In this document: in pieces, positions 13,330 to 21,214 of the stretch | Layout of the letters: each line of letters starts with the position of its first letter | How positions within the stretch are numbered: position 1 is the first letter of the stretch | Assembly: GCA_031281925.1 (NCBI GenBank) | Contig: JAITES010000190.1 | Span: forward strand, 1 to 28,715 | Reading direction: 5' to 3' | Length of the DNA: 28,715 nucleotides | From: Treponema sp. | GTDB taxonomy: Bacteria > Spirochaetota > Spirochaetia > Treponematales > Breznakiellaceae | The notes under the pieces: generated by a model | What the model was told of the DNA's origin: nothing | The model's input: only the letters and a program-made list of their open reading frames with translations | Database searches by the model: none | Made by a program: the position numbers and the translations under genes

Positions 13330-14055
13330 ATGTTTTATAAGGGACGGAATTTCAGCTACAAAGACCAAAAGAGCCAGAGGCAAAAGATTCTCTGGATCTT
13401 CCTCTGCATCGTCATAATTTTTGCCGTTTACAATTCCCTCTCTTCATTCTTTTTTTCCATGCGGGTGCTGGAGAACAATACCATGCAGCCGGAATTGAAG
13501 CCCGGTGATCGTTTTATTTTTTCTTCCTTTCCCGTGTATTCAATTTTTTCACGCATCAATGCACTTAAGGGGATCCCTTTCCGGCGGGGGGATATTGTTC
13601 TTGTTGATACGGGAACCGGAGAGAAGCGGAGTGTAGTTCAGGCGCTGCTGGACGGCGCCATCCGTTTTTTTACCGCCCAGCGGATAGGGTTTGGCAAGGC
13701 GGAAAATTCAACCTATATCAAAAGAGTAATAGCTCTGCCGGGAGACGAGATTGTCATGACCAATTTTGTCATGAGGGTTAAGACAGAGGATAGTTCCTAC
13801 AGCCTTACCGAATTTGAACTTTCGCAGAGGCCTTACGAAGTGACGATACCTCAAATTCCCGCTCTCTGGGATGATTCCATGCCCTTTTCAAGAAACATGG
13901 AGAGGATAAGTCTTGGGCCGGATGAATGTTTTGTTCTTTCCGATGACAGAAGTAATACCAACGATTCCCGTACCTGGGGGCCCATTCCCCTGAGCGGGAT
14001 AAGCGGCAGGGCGATCTTCCGTTACTGGCCGCTTACCCGTCTGGGCCCTCCCTGA
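13330..14055 (+). CDS. Second signal peptidase I family protein with Ser-to-Thr at the nucleophile position
   Basis: This 241-residue S26-family protein has a membrane anchor at ~20-43 and then VLENNTMQPELKPGDRF. Aligned with LepB's PSGSM-box, the nucleophilic serine is Thr51. The general-base lysine is kept (TYIKRVIALPGDEI, Lys131), and so is the late box (VLSDDRSNTNDSRTWGPI). Thus the fold and dyad partner are intact while the nucleophile is changed; it may be a Thr-type peptidase, one with narrow specificity, or an inactive partner of LepB. The start ATG 13330 has AGGAAG nine bases upstream. It lies 27 bases after lepB and directly before hemW in the same operon. The fold assignment is strong; the activity is open. 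Confidence 0.88.
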   Translation: MFYKGRNFSYKDQKSQRQKILWIFLCIVIIFAVYNSLSSFFFSMRVLENNTMQPELKPGDRFIFSSFPVYSIFSRINALKGIPFRRGDIVLVDTGTGEKRSVVQALLDGAIRFFTAQRIGFGKAENSTYIKRVIALPGDEIVMTNFVMRVKTEDSSYSLTEFELSQRPYEVTIPQIPALWDDSMPFSRNMERISLGPDECFVLSDDRSNTNDSRTWGPIPLSGISGRAIFRYWPLTRLGPP

Positions 14056-14103
14056 TTGCATGCACAAGAGGCCGGAGGCCGGGGTTCCTCTCAGGAGGGA
14101 TCC

Positions 14104-15330
14104 ATGATCTCCTCTCTCTATATCCATGTTCCCTTCTGTATCGCAAAATGCGATTACTGCGATTTTTATTCGATACCGGTAAAAGCCGGGGACGAAAGAA
14201 CCGGACGCTATATTGAAAAGATTCTGCACAGTACGGAAGCGGAACTGGATCGTTTCCGGGTAGAGTCAATACCGTCAATATATATCGGGGGAGGAACCCC
14301 TTCCATGCTTGGGGCGCGGGGGATGGCATCTCTGCTGTCGGGTCTTTCCGGCATCCTTTCCCGGCGGGGTATTCCTTTTCCCCCGGAGTTTACCGTTGAG
14401 GCAAACCCCGAGTCCGCGGACAGGGATTTTCTTTCCTGCTGCCGGGACAGGGGCGTAACGAGGCTTTCCCTCGGGCTGCAGAGTTTCTGCGAATCTACCC
14501 GCAGGCAGCTTGGGCGGGCAGGGGAAAGCGCATCCCTCTCCCGGAGCCTTGACCTGGCCTCCGCTTTCTTTCCCGGAAGCTTCAACGCGGATCTTATGGC
14601 AGGGCTCCCCGGTCAGGATGAAAATGAATTGCTTTCCGGCATCGAAAGACTTCTGGAATATGCTCCTTCCCATGTTTCCCTGTACAGTCTTACTGTCGAA
14701 GAAGGGACGCCCCTCTCCCGGCGGCTTTCCGGATCCAAACTTTCCCTTCCCCCTGCCGAAGAAGCCGACCGGATCTGGATAGCGGGCCGGGACGCCCTGG
14801 AAGAAGCCGGCTATGAACAATACGAGGTTTCGAATTTTGCCCTGCCCGGTAAAAGGAGCCTCCACAACATCCGCTACTGGCGCATGGAAAACTGGCTTGG
14901 CACAGGGCCCGCCGCATCGGGAACCATTATCGATGAGGAAGCGGGCGCCGGCATGCGTTACACCGTTCCTGCGGATCTTGATGCATGGCTTTTGGGCCTG
15001 GGCGCCGGGGCTGCCGGTGAATTACTCGACAGGTTTACCCTCATGAAGGAGAGTATCCTCATGGGCTTCCGCTGCATTGAAGGCCCCGATCCCTTTCTTT
15101 TCCGCCGCCGTTTTGGCCTGGATATCGAAGAGGCAATTCCCGGAACTCTTGAAAAATGGCGCGGGAGGGGTTTTGTTAAAAAAAATGCACCCGCAATGAC
15201 AGGGGAAGGCCTCCTTTTTCTTGATCCCTTTGTCATCGACGCGTTTGGCGAACTTGAGTCTATTCTGCCTGCCGGCTGTTCCGGTAGCGTTCCGAAAATT
15301 CCCGGGGGGTCACATGGGAGAATTTCTTAA
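14104..15330 (+). CDS. hemW: HemW-like radical SAM heme chaperone
   Basis: The product carries the radical SAM cluster motif VPFCIAKCDYCDF (Cys12, Cys16, Cys19), then the HemW/HemN family motifs YIGGGTPSML, FTVEANPES, RLSLGLQSF, FNADLMAGLPGQ and LYSLTVEEGTPL. HemW (formerly called HemN-like) carries heme and lacks the N-terminal extension of true coproporphyrinogen dehydrogenase; this protein has that short form. ATG 14104 is chosen because AGGAGGG lies directly upstream (14093-14099); the frame runs open back to a TTG at 14056 but without a ribosome site. The last ~24 codons overlap the 3' end of the convergent AraC gene, giving a tail (SGSVPKIPGGSHGRIS) not typical of the family. Confidence 0.9.
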   Translation: MISSLYIHVPFCIAKCDYCDFYSIPVKAGDERTGRYIEKILHSTEAELDRFRVESIPSIYIGGGTPSMLGARGMASLLSGLSGILSRRGIPFPPEFTVEANPESADRDFLSCCRDRGVTRLSLGLQSFCESTRRQLGRAGESASLSRSLDLASAFFPGSFNADLMAGLPGQDENELLSGIERLLEYAPSHVSLYSLTVEEGTPLSRRLSGSKLSLPPAEEADRIWIAGRDALEEAGYEQYEVSNFALPGKRSLHNIRYWRMENWLGTGPAASGTIIDEEAGAGMRYTVPADLDAWLLGLGAGAAGELLDRFTLMKESILMGFRCIEGPDPFLFRRRFGLDIEEAIPGTLEKWRGRGFVKKNAPAMTGEGLLFLDPFVIDAFGELESILPAGCSGSVPKIPGGSHGRIS

Positions 15331-17599
15331 AAAGCCTGTAAAAATAATTGTTATTCTCAATGCCGGTTTTTTTGGCAATTTCGCTTACCGGCAGATCGGT
15401 GTTCCGCAGCAGGTTGGCCGCTTTCCTCATCCTTACATCAATGATGTATTCATTGAGGGATATTCCGGTACTTTCCATAAATTTAAACATTACATAACGG
15501 TTTGACATTCCCAAAAAATCGCCTATCATCTGAGACGAAAGATTCGGATTACTGTAGTTATTCTGAATATATTCCAGGATTGCGCTGACGATTCTGTTTT
15601 TTCTGGTGTCTGCGCTATGTTCCGGCTTCCCTGTGGCCAGCCGGATGTATTGATTCAGCTCCCTGAAAAAGTCGTCCATGAATTCCGCATTGATGACTTT
15701 ACGGTAAAGTTCGTCGGATTCCTGGCCCAGGGAGCCGTTTTCATCAGCCTGGGTTACGATCCGGATTACACTGTTTACCAGTTCCATTGTGCAGATTGTA
15801 CAATTTGTATACTGAAGATGAAGGAGGCTGTTTTTAATATCCTCCAGGGTGATAAGCGCCGTGGGAAGATCCTTCTTTTTTACAGCCTCGATTAATTTTT
15901 CATCCAGACTATAGGGATAATGGAGTTCTTTATTCTCGATATTTATTCTGCAGCGTTTCTCGTTTATAAGTGAGTCTTCTCCAAAAATAAAACGGTACTG
16001 CAGATATTCCCTGGCCTTCCGGTACAGTTCGCCAAGATTCAGTACGTTCGCGGCAGCGCCGCTGTATGAAATTGATACGGTAAGCCCCAGGTGCAGCTTG
16101 ATAACGCTGCGGCAGTTTTCGATAAAGGGAAGTATCATCTTTTCTTCGGCTTCGGCGATATTTCCGGGAACACGGATAATGATTCCAAGATTTTCACGGT
16201 CTTCCGTAAAGGAAGCAAAATCACAGGATTCGCCGGAGAAATTCTGCGTAAAATTTCCCACGAGGGAGGAGAGCCCGTTGGCGTCCTCTCTTTCAAATTT
16301 ATATTTATTTTCCCTGAATCTGTCTATCTTAAAGAGGAGTACAAACATGTCTCCGGAAATATCCGAGGCAAGCCAGTGGCCGGGAAGGTTTCTTCTGAAC
16401 TGCCGGTATGTCTCTTCGGTATTGTCGGTAACCAGCAGAAAAAGCTGGTGCTGGGCAAATATGGGTTCATAAAAGGCAGACTGTCTGAGTAACTTCCTGT
16501 TTAGTTCCCCCGCATCCCGGTACATCTTCTGCAGGTATTCAAATTCATTCTCCATTTCCGGAATGCCTGCGGCAGGTTCGGTTTCGGAGATGGAATTGAC
16601 AAGGCTCAAGACCGGTGAATAGATGCGCCGTGAAAAGGGAATGAGTATTATTATGCTGATAATGACAAACACCGAACCGAAGACGATATACTCTTTTTGA
16701 AGGGTGCTGAGATCCCGGAATACTTTTTCATGATTCTGGATAATAAAGAGGTAATTTTCCTGGGCGCCAAGCCGGATTGAAGACAGAAGATATTTTTTAC
16801 CTCTGTATTTTCCGGGATATATGCCTTCGGCGTCATTTTTATGGCTGTCCAGAAAATCCTTAATCAGAAATTCGGCTGCCTCATCCTGAAGATCCATGGA
16901 ATTGCTAAAGACAATATCCGTACCGTTGAACAGATAGATTGAACCGGCGTATGTAATGGATTGCCGGATGGAACTTAAGGTATCCAGGAACCAGCCCGCA
17001 TCCTGATTAACCGCGATATAGCTGTCATTTCCGCTTACCGGATCGGAAAACTGATACATAAAGTAGGAGAAAACCCAGGTTTGGACTTCAAAATCCCCCT
17101 GCTTTCTTGTTATCTCCCTGAGTATGGGCTTTAGCCTTGGGATAGAAACTTGAGTTTTTATAAAAACACTGAGATCCCTCCCCGAAGAAGGGTCGACATT
17201 TTTGGTGGATATCCATTCGTTTCTTTTATGATTGTAGAGCACTATGGAATCAATTGAAGGGTTGGCCGCGATGGTCGTTTCCGTAAGATTTCTCATATAG
17301 GTAATAACATCCCGGTAGTCCAGATCCTGGCTATAGAGAAACTGTTGGGCGTTATTATGGAGGTATACCTCAAGACATATATTCCCTATCATATTTGTAA
17401 TATAATCGAAGCGGTAATTCATCTGGGACAGCACCACATTATTGGAAAAGGAGATGCTGTTTGAGATATTCTTTACGGATATGCTGTATGAAATAATGGA
17501 AAAGGGTATAAAAAGAACCAGGGTAAAAATCAGCATAAAGAGGATTATCCGCTTGTAGTAGGATTGCCTTGTCCGCAGGCGCTTGAGCCTTAAACCCAT
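15260..17599 (-). CDS. Membrane-bound AraC-family regulator (YesN/sensor type)
   Basis: From ATG 17599 the product has 779 residues: membrane segment ~17-38, extracytoplasmic sensor domain ~39-303 (Cache-like: RFDYITNMIGNICLEVYLHN, AVNQDAGWFLDTLSSIRQS), membrane segment ~304-323, a degenerate GGDEF-like middle region, and a C-terminal pair of AraC helix-turn-helix motifs (LSSQMIGDFLGMSNRYVMFKF and LPVSEIAKKTGIENNNYFYR, then FSHVTPREFSERYR). Such proteins sense an extracellular sugar or transport state and control the neighbouring Lpl-type ABC operon. The start is set by GGAGGGAG shortly upstream; the frame is open to 17677 but without a ribosome site. The gene is divergent from the permease operon. 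Its 3' end overlaps hemW by 71 bases. Confidence 0.9.
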   Translation of the reverse strand: MGLRLKRLRTRQSYYKRIILFMLIFTLVLFIPFSIISYSISVKNISNSISFSNNVVLSQMNYRFDYITNMIGNICLEVYLHNNAQQFLYSQDLDYRDVITYMRNLTETTIAANPSIDSIVLYNHKRNEWISTKNVDPSSGRDLSVFIKTQVSIPRLKPILREITRKQGDFEVQTWVFSYFMYQFSDPVSGNDSYIAVNQDAGWFLDTLSSIRQSITYAGSIYLFNGTDIVFSNSMDLQDEAAEFLIKDFLDSHKNDAEGIYPGKYRGKKYLLSSIRLGAQENYLFIIQNHEKVFRDLSTLQKEYIVFGSVFVIISIIILIPFSRRIYSPVLSLVNSISETEPAAGIPEMENEFEYLQKMYRDAGELNRKLLRQSAFYEPIFAQHQLFLLVTDNTEETYRQFRRNLPGHWLASDISGDMFVLLFKIDRFRENKYKFEREDANGLSSLVGNFTQNFSGESCDFASFTEDRENLGIIIRVPGNIAEAEEKMILPFIENCRSVIKLHLGLTVSISYSGAAANVLNLGELYRKAREYLQYRFIFGEDSLINEKRCRINIENKELHYPYSLDEKLIEAVKKKDLPTALITLEDIKNSLLHLQYTNCTICTMELVNSVIRIVTQADENGSLGQESDELYRKVINAEFMDDFFRELNQYIRLATGKPEHSADTRKNRIVSAILEYIQNNYSNPNLSSQMIGDFLGMSNRYVMFKFMESTGISLNEYIIDVRMRKAANLLRNTDLPVSEIAKKTGIENNNYFYRLFKKFSHVTPREFSERYRNSRQAE

Positions 17600-17722
17600 T
17601 GGACTCCCTCCGTCTTTCCGGACGGGGCCGGGGCGGAATATTCCGGGAAGCTGTAAATCCGGCATATATAACTGCAATTTAGACGGTTTTTAATAATCTT
17701 GCAAGCATTATATGATCCGGTA

Positions 17723-17786
17723 TGCTAATTTTACATTAAAACCTGTCAAATTTACAGTAGAAGCTTCAAAAAAACCATTTTACGAT
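17723..17786 (+). promoter_or_regulatory. Candidate AraC-type operator and promoter of the ABC operon
   Basis: Two direct repeats, tgctaattttacatta (17723-17738) and tgtcaaatttacagta (17744-17759), match at 12 of 16 positions and are offset by exactly 21 bases, two helical turns, as AraC-family operators are. They end at the -35 position of a possible -10 box TACGAT (17781-17786), which has no good -35 of its own; this is the layout of an activator-dependent promoter. The site lies in the divergent gap next to the AraC gene. Confidence 0.45.
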
Positions 17787-17810
17787 AAAAGCTGTGTTTT
17801 GGAGGCTGGT

Positions 17811-18716
17811 CTGAACCGGAGCAAAAAAAAGATCAACTGGGAGCTTTCTCTTCTGGCCCTGCCGGGGCTGGTTTTTCTGGCGGCCTTTTACTATGCGCCC
17901 CTGTTCGGCCTCATCATCCCCTTTAAGCGTCTTGATTACTCCAAAGGAATATGGGGCAGCGAATGGGTGGGGCTTAAAAACTTTGAATTTTTCTTTAAAT
18001 CCCAGGATGCGATCCGGGTAACCAGAAACACGCTGTTTTTGAATTTTATGTTTATTGTCATCACCATGGTTCTGGCGGTTACCCTGGCTCTTCTTCTTTT
18101 TGGCCTGTCGAAAAATCAGGTAAAGATATACCAGACAACCATGTTCATTCCCTATTTTATTTCCTGGGTGGTGGCAAGCTATGTTCTCTATGCCCTGCTC
18201 AATCCCGTTTCGGGTCTCTGGCCCCATGCCCTGAAAGCCATGAACATGGAATCCCCGAATATATACACCGTTCCAAAATACTGGCCTGTAATCCTTACCG
18301 TTTCCTATGTCTGGAAAAATGCCGGGTATATGACCCTTCTTTTTTATACTGCCCTTATGGGAATTGATGCGACCCAGTTCGAGGCCGCGGCTATCGACGG
18401 AGCCAACAAAACACAGATTACGTTTCATATTTCGATTCCCTTTCTTGTTCCCGTCATAACACTGCTTGCAATCCTCCAAATAGGGAAGATATTTTATTCG
18501 GATTTCGGCATGTTTTATTTTCTTACCAGGGATTCAGGCCCCATTTATTCCACTACCGATGTAATTGATACCTATGTATACCGGGCGCTGCGGATTACCG
18601 GAAACATCAGCATGGCTTCCGCCGCCGGTCTTTACCAGTCGGTTGTGGGTTTTATTGCGGTATTCTGTACCAATCTAGCTGTCCGGCGGATAAATCCGGG
18701 CAGCGCGATTTTTTAG
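17811..18716 (+). CDS. Sugar ABC transporter permease, LplB/YtcP type
   Basis: The product is an inner-membrane permease subunit with about six membrane segments, starting with ELSLLALPGLVFLAAFYYAP. The cytoplasmic coupling loop is EAAAIDGANKTQI (EAA motif). Its length from 17811 (301 residues) fits the family. The frame is open back to ATG 17712, but those 33 extra codons are AT-rich and unlike the family; GGAGG (17801-17805) sits five bases before an in-frame CTG at 17811, whose following residues (NRSKKKINWELSL) are a normal permease N-terminus. I therefore prefer a CTG start, which is unusual. It forms the membrane channel with the next gene. No ATPase subunit is encoded here, as is usual for Lpl-type systems. 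Confidence 0.88.
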   Translation: MNRSKKKINWELSLLALPGLVFLAAFYYAPLFGLIIPFKRLDYSKGIWGSEWVGLKNFEFFFKSQDAIRVTRNTLFLNFMFIVITMVLAVTLALLLFGLSKNQVKIYQTTMFIPYFISWVVASYVLYALLNPVSGLWPHALKAMNMESPNIYTVPKYWPVILTVSYVWKNAGYMTLLFYTALMGIDATQFEAAAIDGANKTQITFHISIPFLVPVITLLAILQIGKIFYSDFGMFYFLTRDSGPIYSTTDVIDTYVYRALRITGNISMASAAGLYQSVVGFIAVFCTNLAVRRINPGSAIF

Positions 18717-18724
18717 GAGAGGGG

Positions 18725-19615
18725 ATGAAAAATTATAAAACAGAAAGCATGATTAGAAACATCATTGTCAATGGAATATTCATCCTCCTCAGCCTTTCAT
18801 GCCTGTTGCCCCTGATCCTTATCGTAGCGGCATCCCTGTCTACCGAAGCGGGGATCAATCTCAAGGGATACTCCCTTCTGCCGAGGGATTTTTCATTCCA
18901 GGCTTACAAGTTTATCATGCAGAATCCCCGGCAGCTCTTCTATTCCTATGAGGTTACCATTTTTGTTACCGCCGCGGGCAGTTTTCTGAGCCTCCTCTGT
19001 ACCGGCATGCTGGCCTATGTCATTGCGCGGAAAGATTTTTATTTTCACCGCTTGTTTTCATTTCTTATTCTTTTTACCCTGCTTTTTTCAGGAGGCATGG
19101 TGCCTGCCTATATTATTGTTACCCGTTACTATCATCTGAAAGATACGATTCTGGCTCTGATCCTGCCATATATTATTATTCCATGGCATGTTTTTTTAAT
19201 GAAAGGGTTTTTCAACGATGTTCCCGTTTCCCTGATCGAGGCTGCGAAACTGGACGGCGCCAGGGAAGCGTCGATATTTTTCCGCATCATCGTTCCAATT
19301 TCCAAACCGGCCTTTGCTACCATCGGACTTTTCTGCGCCTTTACCTACTGGAACGACTGGTGGCTCTCCCTGCTCTATATCGACAGCCCGCGTTTGGTGT
19401 CCCTGCAGTTTTACCTTTACCGGATCATGAATACCATTCAGTTTCTGGCGTCTTCCATGGCTTCCCGGAGCATTACCATTGATTTGGGAGATCTTCCCGG
19501 GGAGACCGCCCGCATGGCTCTCTGCGTTCTGGCGGCAGGCCCCATGCTGTTTATATTCCCCTTCTTTCAAAAATACTTTATCCGGGGTCTTACCCTGGGG
19601 GCGGTAAAAGAATGA
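18725..19615 (+). CDS. Sugar ABC transporter permease, LplC/YtcP type
   Basis: This 296-residue permease has about six membrane segments, the first at ~14-34 (VNGIFILLSLSCLLPLILI). The coupling loop reads SLIEAAKLDGAREASIFFRII, the EAA motif that docks on the shared ATPase. It is the second half of the heterodimeric channel. It starts eight bases after the stop of the first permease, with GGAGAGGGG as ribosome site. Its C-terminus FFQKYFIRGLTLGAVKE is the standard family ending, close to KG-type tails. The substrate is probably an oligosaccharide from plant polymers, judging from the neighbouring esterase; this is inference. Confidence 0.92.
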   Translation: MKNYKTESMIRNIIVNGIFILLSLSCLLPLILIVAASLSTEAGINLKGYSLLPRDFSFQAYKFIMQNPRQLFYSYEVTIFVTAAGSFLSLLCTGMLAYVIARKDFYFHRLFSFLILFTLLFSGGMVPAYIIVTRYYHLKDTILALILPYIIIPWHVFLMKGFFNDVPVSLIEAAKLDGAREASIFFRIIVPISKPAFATIGLFCAFTYWNDWWLSLLYIDSPRLVSLQFYLYRIMNTIQFLASSMASRSITIDLGDLPGETARMALCVLAAGPMLFIFPFFQKYFIRGLTLGAVKE

Positions 19616-19653
19616 AGGGCTCTCACAGGCATATATCCGTGTTATGCGGATTA

Positions 19654-19671
19654 CCGGAACCTGAGTTCCGG
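19654..19671 (+). other. Intercistronic stem-loop between permease and binding-protein genes
   Basis: CCGGAAC-CTGA-GTTCCGG is a perfect seven-base-pair hairpin with a four-base loop. It lies in the 105-base gap before the binding-protein gene. No T-run follows, so it more likely shields or cuts the transcript than ends it. Such hairpins often raise the level of binding-protein mRNA relative to permease mRNA. Confidence 0.5.
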
Positions 19672-19720
19672 GGATGGGGCTTTATAGTCCTGTTCTGAAA
19701 TATAGAGGAAGGAGAAAGAA

Positions 19721-21193
19721 ATGAAAAAGATGTTATTTTTGCTGTTGGCGGTTCTTATGATCGCCCTTCCGGCATTTGCCGGAGGAAGGGGCGACAAGGC
19801 TTCGTCCGGGAGCGCGCCCATTCAACTGGTTTATTATGTGGGCGGACGGGGCCCGCAGGTGGATCTTCCGGCTGTTCTGGAAGAGATTAACAAATACCTT
19901 GTGCCGAAAATCGGGTGTACACTGAAAATCATAGAAACCGATTTTGGCAACTATACCCAAAAACTCCAGATGGTCATTGCCAGCGGGGAAGAATTTGATC
20001 TCTGTTATACCGCCGACTGGATGGGAGATTTCTACGGCAATGTGAGCAAGAACGCATTTCTGGAACTGGACGATCTGATCGATCGGCATGTGCCGGAGCT
20101 CAAGACCGATATACCGGCAAACGGGTGGATGGCGGTCAGGGTGAACGGGAAGATTATGGCTGTTCCCAACCAGCAGATCTGGGCCCGATCCAACGGCTGG
20201 GCCGCGCAGGTAGAATATATCGATCGGTATAAATTTAACGCGGCCGGGGTAAAAAAGGTTGAGGATCTGGAACCGCTTCTGGCGGCAATCAAGAAAGATC
20301 ATCCCGACTGGTATCCTCTTTCCGCCCATACCGACGGGATTCTGGACTTCCTTACCTATTACATGGGATATGATGAGCTTATCGGGCGGCATATTCCCGG
20401 AGTAATCCTCTTCACCGATGAAAACCTCAAGGCGATCAATCAGTTTGAACTTCCCCAGGTGCAGGCCCACTACAGGCTTATGCGCTCCTGGAACCAGAAA
20501 GGTTATATCCGACCCGATGCCGCAACTGTTACGGACATCAGCGCCGACTCCAAGGCCGGGAGACTCCCCGTAGGATTCCCCGGCACCATGAAACCGGGAC
20601 AGGATGTGCAGGATACGATCAGCAACGGCGGACGCACGATTAAAAGTTTCCCCCTGTCTTCCCCCATTCAGACTACCAGCGGGATCACCGGAACCATGAC
20701 CGCCATAAGCCGGACTTCCAAACATCCGGACAAGGCTATCCAGTTCATCAACCTGATGAATTCCGATAAATACCTCTACAATCTTGTTATCAATGGTATT
20801 GAAAACAAACATTACACCTGGATAGACAAAGATTTTATCCGTCCTGTCCCGAACTGCGGCTATACCCCCAATGCCGACTGGATGTACGGGAATCAGTTCC
20901 TTGCCTATTTTAAGGAAGGACAGAGTACTACCGACTGGGAAGAAACCATAAAGATTAATGTCGGCGCCAAGCCTTCCCCGGCCCTGGGATTTGTATTCAA
21001 CCCTATCCCCGTGCAGACTGAAATTGCCGGGGTAAGCGCAGTGGTTAAGGAGTATGAACTTTCTCTGGATACCGGCGCCGTAGACCCCGACAGGATATTG
21101 CCGGAATTTCTTGCCAAACTCAAAGGCGCGGGGAGCGACATTGTAATCGCCGAACTTCAAAAGCAGTTGGACGCCTGGAAGCGATCCAGGTAA
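19721..21193 (+). CDS. Extracellular solute-binding protein of Lpl-type sugar transporter (DUF3502)
   Basis: This 490-residue periplasmic protein captures the sugar for the two permeases. It has a signal peptide (MKKMLFLLLAVLMIALPAFA) with a type I site after Ala20, and no lipobox cysteine, so it is predicted to be soluble rather than a lipoprotein. The family 1 binding fold is visible (YVGGRGPQVDLPAVLEEINK, FDLCYTADWMGDF), and the C-terminal DUF3502 region is well kept (LGFVFNPIPVQTEIAGVSAV, then GAGSDIVIAELQKQLDAW). AAGGAG precedes ATG 19721 by a normal spacing. The mature N-terminus GGRGDKASSG is a low-complexity linker. It lies downstream of both permeases, unlike many operons where the binding protein comes first. 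Confidence 0.93.
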   Translation: MKKMLFLLLAVLMIALPAFAGGRGDKASSGSAPIQLVYYVGGRGPQVDLPAVLEEINKYLVPKIGCTLKIIETDFGNYTQKLQMVIASGEEFDLCYTADWMGDFYGNVSKNAFLELDDLIDRHVPELKTDIPANGWMAVRVNGKIMAVPNQQIWARSNGWAAQVEYIDRYKFNAAGVKKVEDLEPLLAAIKKDHPDWYPLSAHTDGILDFLTYYMGYDELIGRHIPGVILFTDENLKAINQFELPQVQAHYRLMRSWNQKGYIRPDAATVTDISADSKAGRLPVGFPGTMKPGQDVQDTISNGGRTIKSFPLSSPIQTTSGITGTMTAISRTSKHPDKAIQFINLMNSDKYLYNLVINGIENKHYTWIDKDFIRPVPNCGYTPNADWMYGNQFLAYFKEGQSTTDWEETIKINVGAKPSPALGFVFNPIPVQTEIAGVSAVVKEYELSLDTGAVDPDRILPEFLAKLKGAGSDIVIAELQKQLDAWKRSR

Positions 21194-21214
21194 AATGGCA
21201 AAAGGAAACGCCTA

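Noticed and set aside
17712..17714. ATG 17712 as permease start
   Set aside because: No ribosome site; it lies in AT-rich promoter DNA within a TATGAT word, and adds 33 residues not typical of the family.
19733..21160. 475-codon open frame on the minus strand
   Set aside because: It lies fully antisense to the binding-protein gene, has no recognisable domain or ribosome site, and is explained by codon bias of the GC-rich third positions.
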